Positions 49,623 through 52,591 of a stretch of DNA of 52,591 nucleotides are shown piece after piece. Below the pieces are notes generated by a model that was not told the DNA's origin, did not search any database, and saw only the letters and a list, made by a program, of their open reading frames with translations. The position numbers and the translations under genes were made by a program. Positions within the stretch are counted from its first letter, which is position 1. Every line of letters starts with the position of its first letter. The stretch is taken from NCBI GenBank assembly GCA_018266105.1, contig JAFEBA010000056.1:71783-124373 (forward strand), given 5' to 3'. Origin of the DNA: a bacterium. Its GTDB lineage: Bacteria > Vulcanimicrobiota > Xenobia > Xenobiales > JADMJV01.

Positions 49623-50362
49623 TAGATGGCTAGCATGCGCACGGGGGCACTGTGGAAGTTATCCACCAGGGCCTCCAGCACATCGGCGGTGTCCTGACGG
49701 TCTTTTTCGTCATCCACCTGAAAATAGGCGCCGCGCTGGCGAGCCGCCTGCACGACCGGGCTGCAATCCGAGCACTTCTTCTCAGGCTTGGACAGCTCGA
49801 TCAGGCGCAAACCTTCGAGCTCTTGCAAGAGAGCCTCGGCCTTGTGATGCTGGAAATCCTCCGGGTAGGCGTCCAGAACCATACCGTGCTCCTGAACATC
49901 CTGCTGTTCAACCCTTCTGGCGACCAGGTCGTAAAGCAGCAGGGCGGGTGATTCATCCCCACTGTCCAGAGCCTTTTTCAGCTTGACACCTAGCTCTGAA
50001 CCAGAGTTGACCTCATTCTTGATCATATCGCCCATATGCAGGTGCACCAGGCCGAGATTTTGCGAAATCGTTTCAGCCTGGTCCTTCTTGGATGAGTCCT
50101 GATCACCCAGCAGCACCACCATCAAGGGTGGGGAGCCGGTCGCGGCCAGGGCGGGCGCGATGCCGGACTGCTTGGAAAGCGACTCGACATTGGAGCCGGC
50201 CTTGGGCTGGACCTGAACGGGTTGGCCGGGCGTAATCTGAACGCTGTCCGGCACCAGTTTGTATTCGTTCTCGCCCACGTGCGCACGCGGAGCCACCGCG
50301 CCCCAGGGATTCCCGGTGCACATCGGCTTCTTGACGGACAGGTTGGGCGTGATCGAGTTCAT
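49622..50362 (-). CDS. Adenylate kinase-like protein with degenerate active site
   Basis: The product has 246 residues, with AAGGGTG shortly before ATG 50362. The first 78 residues are a polar extension (SVKKPMCTGNPWGAVAP...). From residue 79 it follows adenylate kinase: VVLLGDQDSSKKDQAETISQ, LVHLHMGDMIKNEV, GSELGVKLKKALDSG, ALLLYDLVARRV, and GMVLDAYPEDFQHHKAEALL. The P-loop GxPGxGKGT is replaced by GDQDSSKKD, and the nucleotide-binding Arg of the usual GFPRT is absent (AYPED), so phosphotransfer is unlikely. The lid is shortened. It may act as a fold-based sensor or scaffold for the kinase encoded directly downstream, whose start overlaps its stop. Confidence 0.68.
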   Translation of the reverse strand: MNSITPNLSVKKPMCTGNPWGAVAPRAHVGENEYKLVPDSVQITPGQPVQVQPKAGSNVESLSKQSGIAPALAATGSPPLMVVLLGDQDSSKKDQAETISQNLGLVHLHMGDMIKNEVNSGSELGVKLKKALDSGDESPALLLYDLVARRVEQQDVQEHGMVLDAYPEDFQHHKAEALLQELEGLRLIELSKPEKKCSDCSPVVQAARQRGAYFQVDDEKDRQDTADVLEALVDNFHSAPVRMLAI

Positions 50363-50407
50363 CGCACCCTTAGATTAGATCCGCCCCCCGTCCAATCGGT
50401 TGCCGAG

Positions 50408-51130
50408 TTATGAACTGATGGCCAAACGAGTACGGCGGTACTCGAAGAGCACGATCGAAGCGCTTGTGGCCGCATTCAGAGACTCGCACGGAGAGTGCAT
50501 CGGAATCGTGCACAGGGTCTTAACCCCGGTGGAAAGACCGTGGGATTCATTTCCTACCACCAAGCCCCAGCGCTGAGGCCAACTCATGGAGTACAGGTCA
50601 CACCCTCCCCGAGGAGAAAGCCCGACCAGCTGATACTCGGCCAGGGCCTCGGTTGATTGCAGGCGATAGACGGGCAGGTGAAAAATAGCTCCGGCGCTGG
50701 CGCGCACCACCTTAGGGTTATAGGGATCCACTCCACCCAGACATACCAGCGCCTGCATGCCGGCGGCCCAGGCGCTTCGCATGAGAGTGCCCAGGTTGCC
50801 AGGATCGGAGAGGCCGTCGGCCACCACCAGACGATCATAGGTATGGAGTGCGGGCCATTCACGCCGAGCCACCAGCCCAACCACTCCCTGATGGGCCTCG
50901 CTGATCCGATCCAGTTGCTGAGAATCGACGTGCCAGCAAGGAACCCCCAGCTCAAACTGATGGCGGGCGGGATCACAGAAGACTTCCTGCAACTCGTGCC
51001 AGCCGTTGTGAGCCTCAAGCAACAACTTGGGACCCTCCACCAGGAAGAGCCCCAATTCGCGCCTCACCGAGGCCTTATCCAACTGCTGCAGTTGCTTCAG
51101 TTTTGGACTATGTTTGCCCAGAATGGACAT
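50408..51130 (-). CDS. SpoU/TrmH-family 2'-O RNA methyltransferase
   Basis: The product has 240 residues. The N-terminal substrate-binding part (RRELGLFLVEGPKLLLEA) is of the 23S rRNA Gm2251-type (RlmB/TsnR). The SPOUT knot carries DRLVVADGLSDPGNLGTLMR in motif 1, the middle strands WGLVVGNESHGLS, and motif 3 ESLNAATSASIVLFE. SAM is bound in the trefoil knot, and the ribose 2'-OH of one rRNA or tRNA nucleotide is methylated; the exact site cannot be told from sequence. It starts 29 bp after the ferredoxin oxidoreductase gene. Confidence 0.92.
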   Translation of the reverse strand: MSILGKHSPKLKQLQQLDKASVRRELGLFLVEGPKLLLEAHNGWHELQEVFCDPARHQFELGVPCWHVDSQQLDRISEAHQGVVGLVARREWPALHTYDRLVVADGLSDPGNLGTLMRSAWAAGMQALVCLGGVDPYNPKVVRASAGAIFHLPVYRLQSTEALAEYQLVGLSPRGGCDLYSMSWPQRWGLVVGNESHGLSTGVKTLCTIPMHSPCESLNAATSASIVLFEYRRTRLAISS

Positions 51131-51153
51131 GAGGGGAGCCCCCTTCTCCCCTC
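51131..51153 (-). promoter_or_regulatory. Hairpin directly in front of the SpoU methyltransferase start
   Basis: GAGGGGA (51131-51137) pairs with TCCCCTC (51147-51153) around a 9-nt loop. On the minus strand the loop contains AAGGGGG, the likely ribosome binding site, and the arm ends at the ATG. It could lower translation of the methyltransferase; there is no T-run, so it is not a normal terminator. Confidence 0.35.
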
Positions 51154-51159
51154 AATCCG

Positions 51160-52591
51160 CTAAAGAGCGGCTTCCGCGGCCGCAGCCGTGAGCCAACCCT
51201 GGGGTTTGAGATCCTGGTCCACCACGGTGATGGCGGGCAGTCCCAGTCTGGCCATCTGCTGAAAGGCCTGGTTCAGTGAGCTTCCGATGGTCACGTAGCC
51301 TTCTTTACAGGTCGCGACTTGCTCCACCGTGACGGCGGCCGGATCGCTGGCCAGAGTGGCCACGCGCAACAGGTCGCCGGAGGTCAGAGTGGCGGCGTAG
51401 CAACCCTGAGCGTCCACAACCACGCAAGTCGGGCAGCCGTGCTCCTGCATCACTTCCAGGGCCTGCTTCAGAGAGGCGCCCGAAGCCACCTGAGGCAGTT
51501 TCGCCAGCGGCACATCCTTGAGCTTCTTGCGCACCGAACCCAGAGCTTGCTGGGAATAACCAAACTCCCAGCCCTTGAGCATCTCTGCTTCCAGCTCAGC
51601 CGATCCCCGGGTGAGAGTGTGATTTTCGGTGCCGTCCTGGCCGACCGACCACAGATCGGATGAGCACAACAGGCTGCGCAAATCGCCTTTGCCCTTAAGC
51701 TTGCGTGCTTCGTTCACCTGAGCCATCAGGCCGTCTTCGTAGAGTTCGTGTTCCACCGAACGGAAAACCCCGATTGGCACCGGAAACTCGGGAAAGGTAA
51801 AGCGGCTCAACAGATAGGCCAGCGTCGCGTCCGAGCGCTTCTGGTCATGCACCATCAGCTCATCCGGGGCGGCGCCTTCCACAACTTCTGGAATCATGGT
51901 CTTGGCGTTGAGACGAATACCCTTGTTGCCTTCGTTCCCAAAGATCATTGGCTTGCCGTGCTCAAGCACCAGGGTGTTGTTCTTCTTGGTGGCGTTGTCC
52001 TTAACGTGATCCCAGGCGCCATCATTGAAGATATTGCAGTTCTGCATGATTTCGATGAAAGAGGCGCCCTTATGCTGGATCGCCTGTTTCATCATCTCAC
52101 CCAGATGCTTGATGTCCGTGTCCACCGAACGGGCAACGAAGGTGGCTTCGGCAGCCAGAGCCACGCTCATGGGATTCAGAGGGTTCTCCACCGAACCCAT
52201 GGGCGAAGACTTGGTCTTGGCACCGTGCAGCGAGGTGGGAGAATACTGGCCCTTGGTGAGACCGTAGATGCGGTTATTGAACAGCAACAGGGTGACGTTG
52301 ACGTTTCTGCGCAACACGTGCAACAGGTGGTTTCCACCGATCGAAAAGCCATCGCCGTCGCCGCTAACGATGAAAACGTGCAGGTCGGGCCGAGCAATCT
52401 TCAGGCCAGTCGCCAGGGTTGGGGCGCGACCGTGAATCGAGTGGATACCGTAGGTGTCCATATAGTATGGGAAGCGGCTGGAACAGCCAATTCCGGAGAC
52501 GAACACGAAGTTCTCGCGCGCGATGCCCAGCTCGGGAAGCACTTTCTGCATTTGAGCCAGAATCGAGTAGTCGCCGCAGCCCGGACACCAG
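51160..52591 (-). CDS. 2-oxoacid:ferredoxin oxidoreductase beta subunit fused to CBS domains (5' end outside window)
   Basis: The frame is open to the window edge; 476 residues are visible, beginning WCPGCGDYSILAQMQKVLPE, the conserved N-terminal Cys motif of KorB/PorB-type beta subunits. Thiamine diphosphate binding: SGDGDGFSIGGNHLLHVLRR and LLFNNRIYGLTKGQYSPTS. HKGASFIEIMQNCNIFNDGAW is the typical block ahead of the family C-terminus. Normal beta subunits end at about 280-340 residues. Here residues from about 355 on hold two CBS repeats (VASGASLKQALEVMQEHGCP, CYAATLTSGDLLRVA; TIGSSLNQAFQQMARLGLPA). The enzyme oxidatively decarboxylates 2-oxoglutarate or a related acid to the acyl-CoA with ferredoxin reduction. 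The CBS pair suggests control by adenine nucleotides. The alpha subunit gene should lie just outside. Confidence 0.88.
   Translation of the reverse strand, partial: WCPGCGDYSILAQMQKVLPELGIARENFVFVSGIGCSSRFPYYMDTYGIHSIHGRAPTLATGLKIARPDLHVFIVSGDGDGFSIGGNHLLHVLRRNVNVTLLLFNNRIYGLTKGQYSPTSLHGAKTKSSPMGSVENPLNPMSVALAAEATFVARSVDTDIKHLGEMMKQAIQHKGASFIEIMQNCNIFNDGAWDHVKDNATKKNNTLVLEHGKPMIFGNEGNKGIRLNAKTMIPEVVEGAAPDELMVHDQKRSDATLAYLLSRFTFPEFPVPIGVFRSVEHELYEDGLMAQVNEARKLKGKGDLRSLLCSSDLWSVGQDGTENHTLTRGSAELEAEMLKGWEFGYSQQALGSVRKKLKDVPLAKLPQVASGASLKQALEVMQEHGCPTCVVVDAQGCYAATLTSGDLLRVATLASDPAAVTVEQVATCKEGYVTIGSSLNQAFQQMARLGLPAITVVDQDLKPQGWLTAAAAEAAL

Noticed and set aside
1..52591. CRISPR arrays, insertion sequences, integrase/att sites, prophage
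   Set aside because: No spaced short repeats, transposase or integrase motifs, or terminal inverted repeats with target duplications were found. Base composition looks even along the window.

Overview
The window is a gene-dense (about 90% coding), high-GC bacterial chromosome segment. It holds about 40 protein genes on both strands and no rRNA, tRNA, CRISPR array, insertion sequence or phage gene that I can recognise. Starts are mostly ATG with clear GGAGG-type ribosome binding sites, but GTG and TTG starts are frequent (mdh, metH, the DisA_N-like gene, one S41 protease). The lineage cannot be fixed from one window. Hanks-type kinases fused to sensor or WD40 domains, TPR proteins, many lineage-specific unknowns, an F/L-transferase, SpoVG, and a CBS-fused 2-oxoacid:ferredoxin oxidoreductase subunit suggest an uncultivated, probably free-living diderm-like phylum. 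Vulcanimicrobiota/Eremiobacterota-type bacteria are my weak guess; this is inference.

Layout. 1-600: end of an acyl-CoA dehydrogenase gene and its terminator. 634-5163: a membrane protein with a degenerate Hsp90/GHKL-like N-terminus, a Cys-rich DA1-like metallopeptidase, and a tail-anchored helical-repeat protein. 5178-8629 (minus): a cupin / phosphohistidine-type phosphatase / Ser-Thr kinase / methyltransferase cluster with overlapping or abutting genes. 8779-12527 (minus): a two-gene unit of a class II glutamine amidotransferase fused to a transglutaminase-like domain, overlapping by ATGA with a DUF2126 gene. A divergent neighbour (12588) encodes a DisA_N-like (diadenylate-cyclase fold) protein. 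13861-18598: a duplicated YgaP-like membrane protein, an S1/P1 nuclease and a 1006-residue GH13 glucanase/branching-type enzyme. 18712-25326: a possible 37-residue membrane peptide, an MscS channel, a degenerate ASKHA-type protein, a TPR protein, a polytopic membrane protein and a phosphodiester glycosidase. 25404-29192: a 22-residue-repeat amphipathic protein, malate dehydrogenase, and a DUF2231 membrane pair.

29272-33019 is a tight plus-strand operon for nucleic-acid and nucleotide maintenance: SMUG1 uracil-DNA glycosylase, a DHH-CBS-polyA/CCA polymerase and a Nudix hydrolase. A BamE-like secreted protein and a double-PilZ protein follow. 34452-40840 (minus) is an operon of two tandem S41 proteases, UvrC, and a large coiled-coil protein whose start overlaps uvrC by 113 bp. 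41092-43556 (plus): SpoVG, leucyl/phenylalanyl-tRNA-protein transferase and an orphan NarL-type histidine kinase. 43562-47218: full-length cobalamin-dependent methionine synthase. 47465-52591 (minus): a Gly-rich small protein, a WD40 Ser/Thr kinase preceded by a degenerate adenylate kinase, a SpoU-type rRNA methyltransferase, and the beta subunit of a ferredoxin oxidoreductase carrying CBS domains, cut by the window edge.

The strongest leads are: the amidotransferase-transglutaminase plus DUF2126 pair next to a DisA_N-like gene; two copies of a palindromic element that starts exactly at the stop codons of minus-strand genes (34381-34455 and 47381-47467); a 16-nt motif at the same distance upstream of two tiny plus-strand ORFs; a perfectly periodic 22-residue repeat protein; a pseudo-adenylate kinase next to a kinase with a non-standard start; and an S1/P1 nuclease whose initiator Met falls where the zinc-binding mature Trp1 should be.
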